DNA of 64,000 bases from VBDM01 sp035651815 (GCA_035651815.1 DASRFB010000036.1:44656-108655), one strand, 5' to 3'; numbered from the stretch's first letter, positions 37,130-46,315 are shown. Translations and numbers: made by a program. The notes: a model not told the origin generated them from the sequence alone.

Positions 37130-38083
37130 ATGACCGGCCGCCGCCATTACGGGTTCTGGATCGCCGCCGCCGTCGCCGTCGCGCTCGCCGCCACCGCGGC
37201 GCTCACGCTGCGCAACGAGTACTACTTCTTCGCCGGCTACATCGTGCTGCAGTTCGTGATCCTCGCCAGCGCCTGGAACATCCTCGGCGGCTACTGCGGT
37301 TACGTGAACTTCGGCACCGGCGCGTTCTTCGGCGTCGGCGCCTACACCGCGGTCCTGCTCATCAAGTCGCTCGAGGCGCCGCTGCCCGTGCAGATCGCCG
37401 CCGCGGCGCTGGTGGGCGGCGCGCTCGGCCTGGGCACCGGGATGCTCACGCTGCGCCTGCGCGGCATCTTCTTCTCGATCGCCACGGTCGCGGTCGCGAT
37501 CATCCTGCAGACTGTGGTCATCAACTGGCGCTATCTGGGCGGCGCGACCGGCGTGCAGATCCTGAAGCCCGCGCCGCTCGCGCCCTTCGACAACTACGTC
37601 AAGATGCTGTTCGTGATCGCGGTCGTGCTCGCGGTGGCGGCGGTCGCGATCGCGCGCTACATCGAGACCTCGTGGCTCGGGCGCGGGCTGCGCGCGATCC
37701 GCGACAACGAGGAAGCCGCCGAGTGCACCGGCGTGCCGACGCTCAAGCTGAAGCTGATCGCCTGCGCCGTGTCGGGGGCGCTGATGAGCGCGGCGGGCGC
37801 GCCGCTCGCCATGTACCAGAGCTTCGTCGAGCCGGCGTCGGCCTTCGACCTGAACTACTCGGTGTCGGCGCTCGCGATGCCCATCATCGGCGGCACGGCG
37901 CACTGGATCGGGCCCGTGATCGGCGCGGTGCTGCTCGGGACCGTGCAGCAGCTGGTGCAGGTGAACATCTCCTCCGAGTACAACGTGATGGTCGTGGGCG
38001 TGCTGCTCGTGGTGTTCGTGGTCGGCGCGCCCGAGGGCATTACCGGCCTCGCGCAGAAGCTCTGGCGCAGGTTCGGCCGATGA
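37130..38083 (+). CDS. livM: Branched-chain amino acid type ABC transporter permease LivM
   Basis: The protein of about 317 residues has multiple membrane segments and LivM landmarks: ASAWNILGGYCGYVNFGTGAFFGVGAY, LRGIFFSIATVAVAIIL and GRGLRAIRDNEEAAECTGVPTLKLKL. The ATG at 37130 is preferred to an in-frame TTG at 37112. The reading frame follows livH by 7 bp. Confidence 0.92.
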   Translation: MTGRRHYGFWIAAAVAVALAATAALTLRNEYYFFAGYIVLQFVILASAWNILGGYCGYVNFGTGAFFGVGAYTAVLLIKSLEAPLPVQIAAAALVGGALGLGTGMLTLRLRGIFFSIATVAVAIILQTVVINWRYLGGATGVQILKPAPLAPFDNYVKMLFVIAVVLAVAAVAIARYIETSWLGRGLRAIRDNEEAAECTGVPTLKLKLIACAVSGALMSAAGAPLAMYQSFVEPASAFDLNYSVSALAMPIIGGTAHWIGPVIGAVLLGTVQQLVQVNISSEYNVMVVGVLLVVFVVGAPEGITGLAQKLWRRFGR

Positions 38084-38090
38084 ACGGCCG

Positions 38091-38819
38091 ATGAGCGCGC
38101 CGCTGCTCGCGATCGAGAGGCTGTCGAAGAGCTTCGGCGGCTTCGCCGCGCTCACCGAGGTGAGCGTCGCGATCGCCGCGGGCGAGCGCTTCGGCCTGAT
38201 CGGCCCCAACGGCTCGGGCAAGACCACGCTCATCAACTGCGTCTCGGGCGCGCTCCGTAACGACCGCGGCTCGATCCGGTTCGCGGGCGAGGAGGTCTCG
38301 GCGCTCCCCGCGTACCAGCGCACGCGGCGCGGCATCGCGCGCAGCTTCCAGATCCCGCGGCCCTTCCGCAGCATGACGGTGCTCGAGAACCTGGTGGTGC
38401 CGCTCGAGTTCGTCGTGCACCGGCATTCGCTGCACCAGGCCGACACGCGCGCCGAGGCGATGGAGATCCTCCACGGCATGGGGCTCGCCGACAAGGCGGA
38501 CACGCCCTCGAGCCGATTGTCGCAGGTCGAGCTCCGGAAGCTCGAGCTCGCGCGCGCCATGGCCGCGCGGCCGAAGCTGCTCATCTCCGACGAGGCGATG
38601 GCGGGCCTCTCGGGCAACGAGGTCGACGAGGTGCTGCGGATCCTGTTCAAGCTGAACGAGACCGGCATCACCATCGTCATGATCGAGCACATCATGCAGG
38701 CGGTGATGCGCTTCTCGCAGCGCGTGATCTGCCTCGACGCGGGCCGCATCATCTGCGAAGGCACGCCCGAGTCCATCGTCAAGGACGGCGGCGTGCAGAG
38801 GGCCTATCTCGGTGCTTAA
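38091..38819 (+). CDS. livG: Branched-chain amino acid type ABC transporter ATPase LivG
   Basis: The 242-residue ATPase has Walker A GPNGSGKTT, Q-loop in ARSFQIPRPF and Walker B KLLISDEA. The signature motif is degenerate (LSQVELRKLE where LSYGQQRRLE is usual), and the D-loop reads MAGLSGNE. The C-terminal IVMIEHIMQAVM includes the H-loop His. It overlaps livF by 8 bp. Confidence 0.92.
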   Translation: MSAPLLAIERLSKSFGGFAALTEVSVAIAAGERFGLIGPNGSGKTTLINCVSGALRNDRGSIRFAGEEVSALPAYQRTRRGIARSFQIPRPFRSMTVLENLVVPLEFVVHRHSLHQADTRAEAMEILHGMGLADKADTPSSRLSQVELRKLELARAMAARPKLLISDEAMAGLSGNEVDEVLRILFKLNETGITIVMIEHIMQAVMRFSQRVICLDAGRIICEGTPESIVKDGGVQRAYLGA

Positions 38820-39540
38820 GCTCGAGATCCGCGACGTCGAGGCCGGCTACGGCGCGGTGCGCGCGCTGCACGGCGTGTCGCTCGACATCGGCCAGGGCGA
38901 GACCGTGGCGCTGCTCGGCACCAACGGCAACGGCAAGAGCACGCTGATGAAGTGCGTGATGGGCATGGTGCGCCCGACGCGCGGCGCGATCGCGCTCGAG
39001 CTGGACGGCGAGCGCCACGACCTGACGCGCCTGTCGACCGAGCGCATCGTCGACCTCGGGATCGCGATGGTGCCCGAGGGGCGGCGCCTGTTCCCGCGCC
39101 TCACGGTCGAGGAGAACCTGCTGCTCGGCGCCTTCCGCCGGGTCGCGCGCAAGGACATCGCGAAGAACCTCGCCTTCGCGTTCGAGCTCTTCCCGGTGCT
39201 GAAGGAGCGCCCGCGCCAGCTCGCCGGCTCGATGTCGGGCGGACAGCAGCAGATGCTCGCGATCGCGCGCGCGCTGATGTCCTCGCCCCGGCTGCTCCTC
39301 GTCGACGAGCCCTCGGTCGGCCTCGCGCCGATCCTGGTCTCGAACACGATCACCAAGATCAAGGAGCTCAAGGACCGCTACGGCCTCACGGTGCTGATGG
39401 CCGAGCAGAACTTCCACCAGGCGATCCGCATCGCGAACCGCGGCTATATCATCGTCCACGGCGAGATCGTGTTCGAGGGGAAGACCGTGACCGAGCTCGA
39501 GCAGAACCCGCTCGTGAAGAGCTACTACCTGGGAGCTTGA
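38812..39540 (+). CDS. livF: Branched-chain amino acid type ABC transporter ATPase LivF
   Basis: The 242-residue ATPase has Walker A GTNGNGKST, the LivF PEGRRLFPRLTVEENLLLGA segment, signature MSGGQQQMLAIARALM and Walker B RLLLVDEPSVGLAP. It completes the transporter operon. Confidence 0.93.
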   Translation: MLKLEIRDVEAGYGAVRALHGVSLDIGQGETVALLGTNGNGKSTLMKCVMGMVRPTRGAIALELDGERHDLTRLSTERIVDLGIAMVPEGRRLFPRLTVEENLLLGAFRRVARKDIAKNLAFAFELFPVLKERPRQLAGSMSGGQQQMLAIARALMSSPRLLLVDEPSVGLAPILVSNTITKIKELKDRYGLTVLMAEQNFHQAIRIANRGYIIVHGEIVFEGKTVTELEQNPLVKSYYLGA

Positions 39541-39571
39541 GCTGGCGCGCCAATCGACACGCAACCTGCCG

Positions 39572-40501
39572 GTGGGAATGTACGGGGCCGTCATGGGGCT
39601 CGGGGGGCTGGGGCTCGCGTGCCGCGGCGCCGAGGGCCTGCTGCCGGTGCCGCCGCTCTTCGCCGAGATCTGGGTGGCGCTGGGTGTCGTGATGCTGGCG
39701 CTCCTGATCCCCGCGTACCTCGCGAAGCTCGCCCGCCACCCCGCCGCCGTTCGCGAAGAGTTCGTGCATCCCGCGCACCTCGGATTCTGCGGCGCGCTGC
39801 CGGTCGGGATGACGCTCGTCGCGGGCGGTCTCGCGCCTTACGCGCACGCGCTCGGGGTGGCATTGTGGTGGGCCGGGGCGGGGCTGCTGCTCGCCTTCCA
39901 GGTCTGGGCCTTGCGGCTTTTCTTCGGGGGCGGAATCCCGGTCGCCGAAGTCAACGGCGGCTGGTTCATCATCATGATCGGCGGCATCGTGCTGCCGGGA
40001 CCGGCGCTCGCGCTCGGGCTGGGCGGCGCGTCCGAGCTCTTCTTCGGGCTCTCGGCGACGATCGCGCCGATCGTCGTGGCGCTCGTGTTCTACCGCACGG
40101 TGGCGCAGCCGCCGCTGCCGCCGGTGCTGCGGCCGACCTGGTTCATCTTCCTCGTGCCGCCGTCGCTCATCTACGCCAACGGCGTCGCGCTCTCGGGGTC
40201 GACGAGCCTCTTCCTGAACGGGCTGTTCTACCTCGCGCTCGCGCTGACGCCTGCGCTGCTGATCGCGTCGCGGCGCTTCCTCGAGTGGCCGTTCGCCGCG
40301 TCCTGGTGGGCGTTCACCTTCCCGCTCGACGCACTGGCGAGCGCGGCGGTGCAGCACGCCCGCCTCGAGCCTTCGCCGCTGTGGCGCCTTGTCGCCGCCG
40401 CGACGCTCGCGCTCGCCGTCGCGTTCGTCGCGCTCGTTCTGGCGAGGACCGTGTCGGCATTCCTGCGCGGGACGCTGTTCGCCGCGCTGAAGAAGGCGTG
40501 A
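39572..40501 (+). CDS. SLAC1/TDT family transporter (TehA-like)
   Basis: The 309-residue protein has about ten hydrophobic segments and begins LPVGMYGAVMGLGGLGLACR, the usual N-terminus of tellurite-resistance/dicarboxylate-transporter family proteins. SWWAFTFPLDALASAA matches the conserved late helix. Family members are anion channels or sulfite/dicarboxylate exporters. It starts 31 bp after livF on the same strand and may be cotranscribed, although a functional link is not evident. Confidence 0.85.
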   Translation: MGMYGAVMGLGGLGLACRGAEGLLPVPPLFAEIWVALGVVMLALLIPAYLAKLARHPAAVREEFVHPAHLGFCGALPVGMTLVAGGLAPYAHALGVALWWAGAGLLLAFQVWALRLFFGGGIPVAEVNGGWFIIMIGGIVLPGPALALGLGGASELFFGLSATIAPIVVALVFYRTVAQPPLPPVLRPTWFIFLVPPSLIYANGVALSGSTSLFLNGLFYLALALTPALLIASRRFLEWPFAASWWAFTFPLDALASAAVQHARLEPSPLWRLVAAATLALAVAFVALVLARTVSAFLRGTLFAALKKA

Positions 40502-40533
40502 AGGATCAGGATCGACCGGAGGGAGGAGGAGCC

Positions 40534-40761
40534 ATGAGAACCGAGCAAAGCGTGCGCAAGCTGATCGGCCAGCTCTACCACGACCTGGGGGAAAACCCGG
40601 CGCGGCTGAAGAGCATCAAGCCCGTCGGCGGCGACTGGGCGTCGGCGGCCTCGTACGAGATCGTCCGCGACGACGGGGCCGTCGTTCACGTCCAGGGCAA
40701 GGACATCGACCAGGCGAACGAGCCGCAGCTCGCCGAGGTGCTCGGGCGCTTCGGGAAGTAG
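40534..40761 (+). CDS. Small hypothetical protein (75 aa)
   Basis: A strong GGAGGAGG precedes the ATG. The protein reads MRTEQSVRKLIGQLYHDLGENPARLKSIKPVGG with a following strand-rich part (ASYEIVRDDGAVVHVQGKDI), a compact alpha/beta domain without membrane segment. No family recognised. Confidence 0.7.
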   Translation: MRTEQSVRKLIGQLYHDLGENPARLKSIKPVGGDWASAASYEIVRDDGAVVHVQGKDIDQANEPQLAEVLGRFGK

Positions 40762-40794
40762 CCGGGTCCCTGCGGCGAACTCGCGCCCGCTCGC

Positions 40795-40812
40795 GGACTC
40801 CAACCGGAGTCC
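40795..40812. repeat. Inverted repeat GGACTCC-AACC-GGAGTCC
   Basis: Perfect 7-bp arms with a 4-nt loop lie in the intergenic space before the winged-helix-like gene, followed by AAAAGAGAG. It may be an operator or a weak terminator. Confidence 0.4.
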
Positions 40813-40863
40813 AAAAGAGAGGGGGGCGGCGCCCGCCCGGCGTCGCCGGGGGCATCCCCGGAG

Positions 40864-41244
40864 ATGCAGGACCCGGATTTTCCCGAAGAGCTGCAGCGCC
40901 TGATCGAGGCGGCCGTCCCGAGCGTCGAGGCGGCGGAGCTGCTCCTCGCGCTGCACGCGCGCGCCGACCGCGACTGGACCGCCGCCGAGCTCGTCCACGC
41001 CGTCCGCCCGACGCGGATCGACCCGGCGACGGTCGCGAAGACGCTCGAGCTGTTCGCGGCGCGGGGACTCGCCGAGGCGCGTCCGGGCGGCGGCTTCCGC
41101 TACCGCGTCGCCACCCCGGAGCTCGACGCGCTCGTGCGCGCGCTCGCGAAAGCCTACAACGAGCGCCCGGTGACCCTCATCCGCGCCATTTACACCGCGA
41201 AGATCCGGCTCTTCGCCGACGCATTCAGAATCAAGAAGGAGTGA
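40864..41244 (+). CDS. Winged-helix-like protein (126 aa)
   Basis: The middle of the protein (WTAAELVHAVRPTRIDPATVAKTLELFAARGLAEARPGGGFRYRV) has the helix-turn-helix plus wing layout of small transcription regulators. It heads a three-gene set with two membrane proteins, so it may regulate them or partner with them. DNA binding is an inference from secondary-structure pattern. Confidence 0.65.
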   Translation: MQDPDFPEELQRLIEAAVPSVEAAELLLALHARADRDWTAAELVHAVRPTRIDPATVAKTLELFAARGLAEARPGGGFRYRVATPELDALVRALAKAYNERPVTLIRAIYTAKIRLFADAFRIKKE

Positions 41245-41246
41245 CC

Positions 41247-41513
41247 ATGCTCAGCTTCCAGGTCGGGCTGTACCTGCTCGCGGTGCTGACCAGCCTCGCG
41301 TGCACCGTGCTGCTGTTCCGCTCCTACCTCGACAACCGGCTGCGCCTGCTGCTCTGGAGCGCGCTGTGCTTCGTCGGGCTCACCTTGAACAACATCGCCG
41401 TGTTCCTCGATCTCGTGGTGTTCCCGCAGATGGACCTGCGGCCGCTGCGGCTGGGAGCGACGCTCGTCGGACTGCTGTTCCTGCTCTACGGCTTCATCCG
41501 GGAATCGGACTAG
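41247..41513 (+). CDS. DUF5985-type small membrane protein
   Basis: The 88-residue protein has three hydrophobic helices (LLAVLTSLACTVLLF, LLLWSALCFVGLTLNN, LVGLLFLLYGF). The ATG at 41247 follows AAGGAG closely and lies 2 bp after the stop of the winged-helix-like gene. It resembles the DUF5985 family, usually found as adjacent pairs, as here. Confidence 0.75.
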   Translation: MLSFQVGLYLLAVLTSLACTVLLFRSYLDNRLRLLLWSALCFVGLTLNNIAVFLDLVVFPQMDLRPLRLGATLVGLLFLLYGFIRESD

Positions 41514-41523
41514 GAGGCCGGCC

Positions 41524-41802
41524 ATGATCGAGTTCCTCGCGGGCGCGTGCACCCTCGCCTTCGCGGTCGCCGCGGCCTACTTCCTGCGCTTCTGGCGCAA
41601 GACCGGCGATCGGCTGTTCGCGAGCTTCGCGCTCGCCTTCCTGCTGATGGCGCTGAACCAGCTCGCGGTGGCGGCGTTCGAGGCGTCGGACGAGCGCAGC
41701 GGCTATTCGTACGTGCTGCGCGTGCTCGGCTTCGTGCTCATCCTGTACGCTATCGTCGACAAGAACACGCGCTCGCGCCGCGACGGGCGGCGCGCGGGGT
41801 AG
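41524..41802 (+). CDS. DUF5985-type small membrane protein, second copy
   Basis: A 92-residue paralogue with the same layout (LAFAVAAAYFLRFWRKTGDRLFASFALAFLLMALNQ). It shares the RLF/L-FxxAFxLxxLN pattern with its neighbour and starts 10 bp after it. The function of the family is unknown; a membrane pair is likely to form a complex. Confidence 0.75.
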   Translation: MIEFLAGACTLAFAVAAAYFLRFWRKTGDRLFASFALAFLLMALNQLAVAAFEASDERSGYSYVLRVLGFVLILYAIVDKNTRSRRDGRRAG

Positions 41803-41906
41803 GGGCCCCGCGCACCCCGACCGGCGCATGCGCGCGGGCCTCCGCTGAAATCCACCTGTCGCGCCAACGGCTTAGGCTGAGGGCGTCGACATCCTCGGGA
41901 AAAGAC

Positions 41907-42110
41907 ATGGCCAAGTACGGCAAGAAGGCGCAAAGCAAGGTGCGCCGCGCGATGCACGAGCGCAAGCGCGGCAAGCTGAAGAGCGGACGCTCGGGCAAGA
42001 AGGTGAAGAGCCGCAAGCAGGCGATCGCGATCGGTCTCTCCGAGGCGCGGCGCGCCGGCGCCAAGGTGCCGCGCAAGAAGTCCTCGCGCAAGAAGAGCCG
42101 CCGCAAGTAG
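41907..42110 (+). CDS. DUF6496 small basic protein
   Basis: A 67-residue, Lys/Arg-rich protein: AKYGKKAQSKVRRAMHERKRGKLKSG, SGKKVKSRKQAIAIGLSEARRAGAKVP then a KKSSRKK tail. This is the DUF6496 pattern. The charge suggests nucleic-acid binding. It converges with the zinc-ribbon gene. Confidence 0.85.
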   Translation: MAKYGKKAQSKVRRAMHERKRGKLKSGRSGKKVKSRKQAIAIGLSEARRAGAKVPRKKSSRKKSRRK

Positions 42111-42117
42111 CCCGCGG

Positions 42118-42375
42118 CTAGCCCGGCAGCCGCTCCTGTTCGGGATCGCGCTCGGCGGGCCGGTCCTCGGGCTCGCGGTACCAGCTCTTGTGCGGTGCGA
42201 TCTCGCCGCACGAGGGGCATTGCGTCTGCTCCCAGCGCCAGCGGCAGCCCGGACAGACGCCCGCGGTCCAGAACGTGTGCCACACGGTGCCGCAGCTCGG
42301 CACGCAGGACCAGCGATCCTCGGCGCGCGGCCGGTAGCCGCACCGCGGGCAGCGGATGTGCGGCTCGCGCTTCAA
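42118..42375 (-). CDS. Small cysteine-rich zinc-binding protein (85 aa)
   Basis: Three Cys pairs (CPRCG, CVPSC, CPGC, then CPSCG) and several tryptophans, as in zinc-ribbon or rubredoxin-like scaffolds. The CGTVWHTFWTAGVCPGCRWRWEQTQCPSC core is distinctive. A sigma-54-like promoter lies 31 bp upstream. No function assigned. Confidence 0.75.
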   Translation of the reverse strand: MKREPHIRCPRCGYRPRAEDRWSCVPSCGTVWHTFWTAGVCPGCRWRWEQTQCPSCGEIAPHKSWYREPEDRPAERDPEQERLPG

Positions 42376-42405
42376 CGCCGCCGCGCGCCGCGCGCGCCTG
42401 CCGTA

Positions 42406-42421
42406 TGCAATTCCCGCGCCA
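42406..42421 (-). promoter_or_regulatory. Candidate sigma-54 promoter of the cysteine-rich protein
   Basis: The minus strand reads TGGCGCGGGAATTGCA: TGGC and TTGCA match the consensus with GG-N10-GC spacing. Confidence 0.6.
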
Positions 42422-42428
42422 TATTTCG

Positions 42429-42465
42429 ATCGCTCTTCCCGGAAGATAGACCGGCGAAGAGCGAT
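42429..42465. repeat. Long inverted repeat in the divergent intergenic region
   Basis: ATCGCTCTTC and GAAGAGCGAT are perfect 10-bp arms, and an inner CCGG/CCGG pair extends the stem to 14 bp with one bulge around an 8-nt loop. The surrounding 42376-42784 intergenic DNA is relatively AT-rich. No T-run follows on either side, so a regulator-binding site is more likely than a terminator. Confidence 0.5.
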
Positions 42466-42784
42466 TGAAAAGCTCCATTTCGGCCTGATGTGTTGTGTCC
42501 GGTTTTACATTACACTTCGAGTCGCGAAGGACGCGGCCGAAGCGGATTGTTTGGCGGCGGCCACACGGATCGCGGGATGCGGTAACGTGCGGGGGGCGCT
42601 TGATGTGTGAACACGTAGTCGCGTGCGCATTGACGTTCGCAAGCCTTCCTGCCGCCAGCTCCCGACCGATCCCAGCCCCCAGCTTCTCCGGTTTCATTCC
42701 ATTGTCATTGTCGCAATCCCGGGCCGCGTCCTGCAGCGGCCGGCACTGCACGAGGTGAAGGATCGAAATTCCCGATCGTTGAGC

Positions 42785-44662
42785 ATGGCGGAGCGAAAAA
42801 CCAGAACAACAAAAGGCAAGATCGCGCGCCTCACCCGCGCCAACGCGGTGATGAGCGCCATCCATTCCGCAGTGGTCCGCATCCGCGACCGTCATGCGCT
42901 GTTCGAGGAAGCGTGCAACATCGCAATCTCGCGAGGGGCGTACCGCATGGCGTGGATCGGTCTACCGGACGGCGCGGACGGCGCGTTGAAGGCGGCGGCG
43001 CACGCCGGGTTCAACGGCGCCGCGCGCACCGGCGTCCTCGCGCCGCTCGCCCCGGACGCCGAGCGCGGCATCCGCCGGGTGCTGCGCCAGGGCAGGCCGT
43101 TCGTCGCGCAGGACCTCGCCGCCGAGGAGCGCGGCATCCCGTTCCGCAAGGCCGCGCTCGCCCGCGGCTGCCGCTCGCTCGCCTCGCTGCCGCTGCGCGT
43201 CGACGGGCGGGTCGCCGGGGCGCTCCTGCTCTACGCCGGCGAGCGCGACGCGTTCGACGAGGAGGAGCTCGCGCTCGCGGGCCAGCTCGCCGACAACGTC
43301 GCCTTCGCGCTCGCCTACATCGAGAAAGACGAGCAGCTCCACTACCTGGCCTCGTACGACGTCCTCACCAAGAGCGCGAACCGCAACCTGCTGCACGACC
43401 GCCTGGCGCAGGCGATCGCGCTCGCGGGCCGGCAGGGACGCCAGGTCGCCGTCATCTTCGTCGACGTCGACAACTTCAAGTACGTGAACGACTCGCTCGG
43501 GCACCGCGCGGGCGACCTGCTGCTGAAGACCGTGACCGAGCGCCTCGGGTCCTGCGTGCGCGACGTCGACACCATCGCGCGCCACGGCGGGGACGAGTTC
43601 GTCGTGGTCCTGCCGGACCAGTCGAGCGAGGAGCAGGCCTCCCAGATCATCCAGCGCATCCTGACCGCGATCGCACAGCCGATCGTGATCGACGGCGAGG
43701 AGCTCTCGATCACCTGCAGCCTGGGCGCGAGCTTCTACCCGCAGGACGGCGCCGACGGCGAGACGCTGCTCAAGAACGCCGACGCCGCGATGTACCGCGC
43801 GAAGGAGCTGGGCCGCAACACCTTCCAGTTCTACGGCAAGGAGATCAACGCGCGCGTCTCCGAGCGCCTCGGCATGGAGAGCAGCCTGCGCCGGGCGATC
43901 GAGCGGAACGAATTGATCCTGCGCTACCAGCCGCAGATCAACCTGACGACGGGACGGATCTTCGGCGCCGAGGCCCTGATCCGCTGGCGCCACCCGAAGC
44001 TCGGGACGGTACCCCCGGAACGGTTCATCCCGCTCGCCGAGGAGACCGGCCTGATCGACGCGATCGGCGAATGGGTGCTGCGCACGGCGTGCGCGCAGAA
44101 CAAGGCGTGGCAGGACGCGCGGTTGCCGAAGATCGTGGTCTCGGTGAACCTGTCGGCGCGACAGTTCCGGCAGAAGGGCTTTGCCGAGTCGATCTCGCGG
44201 GTGCTGCGCGAGACGGGGCTGGCGTCGCGCTACCTGGGCCTGGAGCTGACCGAGGGCCTGGTCATGCACGACACCGCGGCCGGCGTCCCGATCCTCGAGA
44301 ACCTGAAGAAGATGGGGGTGAACCTCTCGATCGACGACTTCGGCACGGGATACTCGAGCCTCTCGTACCTGAAGCGCTTCCCGATCGACGAGCTGAAGAT
44401 CGACCAGTCCTTCGTGCGCGACGTCATGATCGATCCGAACGACGCCACCATCGCCAAGGCGATCATCGCGCTCGCCCTGGAACTCAATCTCAAAGTGACG
44501 GCCGAAGGCGTGGAGACGGAAAAGCACATCGCCTTCCTGCAACAGCACCGCTGCGACCAGGCCCAAGGGTTCTATTTCAGCAGGCCCCTCCCTTCTCACG
44601 AGTTCGGAGCATTGCTGGAGCAGAGCACGCTCCACGCAACGAGCGATGGGCGAGAACCTTAG
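42785..44662 (+). CDS. GAF-GGDEF-EAL dual c-di-GMP protein
   Basis: The 625-residue protein has an N-terminal GAF domain (residues about 15-185), a GGDEF domain with HGGDEF and an RDVD inhibitory site five residues before it, and an EAL domain with EALIRWRHP, NLSARQF, DDFGTGYSSLSYLKRFPIDELKID and AEGVE. Both diguanylate cyclase and phosphodiesterase motifs look intact, so either or both activities are possible. The ATG at 42785 begins a domain-like sequence; in-frame upstream codons are not protein-like. c-di-GMP often controls polysaccharide production. Confidence 0.93.
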   Translation: MAERKTRTTKGKIARLTRANAVMSAIHSAVVRIRDRHALFEEACNIAISRGAYRMAWIGLPDGADGALKAAAHAGFNGAARTGVLAPLAPDAERGIRRVLRQGRPFVAQDLAAEERGIPFRKAALARGCRSLASLPLRVDGRVAGALLLYAGERDAFDEEELALAGQLADNVAFALAYIEKDEQLHYLASYDVLTKSANRNLLHDRLAQAIALAGRQGRQVAVIFVDVDNFKYVNDSLGHRAGDLLLKTVTERLGSCVRDVDTIARHGGDEFVVVLPDQSSEEQASQIIQRILTAIAQPIVIDGEELSITCSLGASFYPQDGADGETLLKNADAAMYRAKELGRNTFQFYGKEINARVSERLGMESSLRRAIERNELILRYQPQINLTTGRIFGAEALIRWRHPKLGTVPPERFIPLAEETGLIDAIGEWVLRTACAQNKAWQDARLPKIVVSVNLSARQFRQKGFAESISRVLRETGLASRYLGLELTEGLVMHDTAAGVPILENLKKMGVNLSIDDFGTGYSSLSYLKRFPIDELKIDQSFVRDVMIDPNDATIAKAIIALALELNLKVTAEGVETEKHIAFLQQHRCDQAQGFYFSRPLPSHEFGALLEQSTLHATSDGREP

Positions 44663-44690
44663 GGTCATATTTTCTCGCCAAGCGAAGAAG

Positions 44691-45845
44691 ATGCCCGACA
44701 TCGACAAGCCCAAGACCCTGCCCGGCGATCCGCACGCCGACAACGGCGGGCTCGTCGGCAACGATCGGCTGATCGGGCGCATCCGCGAGCTCGAGGCCTA
44801 CCGCCACCGGCACGAGACTCTGCGCAAGCTCTCGTCCTACCTCAAGGCGAGCCTCGCGCCGAACGACGCCTACGCGGCGCTCGAGGCGTTCGGGCACGAG
44901 CTGTTCCCCGGGACCACGGGCAAGCTCTACCTGGCGCACCCCCCCGCGAAGTACCTGGAGGTGGTCTCGGCGTGGCGCGACAACCGCTCCTCCGAGCAGA
45001 CCTTCACCATGCAGGACTGCTGGGCGCTGCGCCGCGCGCAGCCGCACTGGGTGAAGGAAGGCGGCGGGGCGGTGCTGCTCTGCGGGCACGTCGCCCCCGG
45101 CCCGAAGCCCCCCGCGCCCTACTTGTGCGTGCCGCTGTTCGCGCAGGGCGAGACGATCGGCATGCTGCACCTCGCCCGGCAGAAGGACGACGCGGGGTTC
45201 GCCGACGCCTCGGCCTGGCTCGAGGCGAGCCTCAGCCTCGCGGTCGCCGCGGCCGAGGAGATCGGCCTCGCGCTCGCGAACCTCAAGCTCAGGGAGACGC
45301 TGCACGAGCAGTCGATCCGCGACCCGCTCACGGGCCTGTACAACCGGCGCTTCCTCGAGGAATTCCTGATGCGCGAGCTCGCGCGCGCCGACCGCAAGAA
45401 GCACGCGCTCTCGATCATCACGCTCGACATCGACCATTTCAAGCGCATCAATGACAGCCTGGGGCACGGCGCGGGCGACATGGTGCTGCGGCGCATCGGC
45501 TTGCTCCTGCAGGGCTACGTCCGCGAGTCGGACATCGCCTGCCGCGTCGGCGGCGAGGAGTTCGCGCTGCTCCTGCCCGAGGTGGCGATGCCGATCGCGA
45601 CGCAGCGCGCCGAGGACATCCGCAAGGCCGTGCACGACATGACGCTCAAGCACGAGGACCAGACGCTCGAGGGCATCACGGTCTCGCTCGGCGTCGCCGC
45701 CTTCCCCGACCACGCCTCGACGCCCGAGGCGCTGATCCGCGCCGCCGACCAGGCGCTCTACGACGCGAAGTACGCAGGGCGCGACATGGTCGTCTCGGCG
45801 GGTCCCGAGTCGCGCGAGCCGCGCATGCGGCAAGAGCTGAACTAG
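44691..45845 (+). CDS. GAF-GGDEF diguanylate cyclase
   Basis: The protein of about 384 residues has a GAF-like sensory domain (residues about 40-205) and a GGDEF domain: DPLTGLYNRRFLEEFL, ITLDIDHFKRINDSLGHGAGD, RVGGEEFALLLP. RESD five residues before GGEEF is the product-inhibition site. An ATG at 44646, overlapping the preceding gene by 17 bp, is an alternative start. Pairing with the GAF-GGDEF-EAL gene suggests joint control of local c-di-GMP. Confidence 0.92.
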   Translation: MPDIDKPKTLPGDPHADNGGLVGNDRLIGRIRELEAYRHRHETLRKLSSYLKASLAPNDAYAALEAFGHELFPGTTGKLYLAHPPAKYLEVVSAWRDNRSSEQTFTMQDCWALRRAQPHWVKEGGGAVLLCGHVAPGPKPPAPYLCVPLFAQGETIGMLHLARQKDDAGFADASAWLEASLSLAVAAAEEIGLALANLKLRETLHEQSIRDPLTGLYNRRFLEEFLMRELARADRKKHALSIITLDIDHFKRINDSLGHGAGDMVLRRIGLLLQGYVRESDIACRVGGEEFALLLPEVAMPIATQRAEDIRKAVHDMTLKHEDQTLEGITVSLGVAAFPDHASTPEALIRAADQALYDAKYAGRDMVVSAGPESREPRMRQELN

Positions 45846-46315
45846 TCCTCGACCTCGAAGCGCTTCCACTGCTCCTTCGGGCGGCTCCTGCCGTCCCAGC
45901 CGATGCGGTCCATGTCGCTGAAGAACTGCAGCCGGTTGCCCTCGGGATCCTCGAAGTCGAACGTGTAGTCGTTGCCCGGCCCCTCGTGCTTGATCTTGCC
46001 CTTAAGCGTGACCCCCTGGGCGGCGAGGTGCCTGCGGATGCGCTTCAACGACTCGAGGCTCGCGACCTCCATGGCGATCTGCTGGATCAGGGTCGCGCCG
46101 CGGCCCTTGCCGAGGTCCTCCTCGGGCATCTTCGCGAGCACGAAGCTGTGGTGATCCGCGCCGAAGCGCAGGAACGTCATGCCCTTCTCGTTCACGTCGG
46201 AGACCTGGAAGCCGAGCACGCGGGTATAGAAGTCGACCATCTTCGGCAGGTCGCGGCAGTACAGGCCGACGTGGCCGATCTTGCGGATGCGGACGGGATG
46301 GTCGCTCGCGCTCAT
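45842..46315 (-). CDS. VOC family protein (glyoxalase/extradiol dioxygenase-like)
   Basis: The 157-residue protein begins with IRKIGHVGLYCRDLPKMVDFYTRVLGFQVSD, carries the His of the first module, and has DPEGNRLQFFSD near the C-terminus with the metal-binding Glu. It resembles single-domain catechol-2,3-dioxygenase-like VOC proteins. Substrate unknown. It converges with the diguanylate cyclase gene (4-bp overlap). Confidence 0.87.
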   Translation of the reverse strand: MSASDHPVRIRKIGHVGLYCRDLPKMVDFYTRVLGFQVSDVNEKGMTFLRFGADHHSFVLAKMPEEDLGKGRGATLIQQIAMEVASLESLKRIRRHLAAQGVTLKGKIKHEGPGNDYTFDFEDPEGNRLQFFSDMDRIGWDGRSRPKEQWKRFEVED

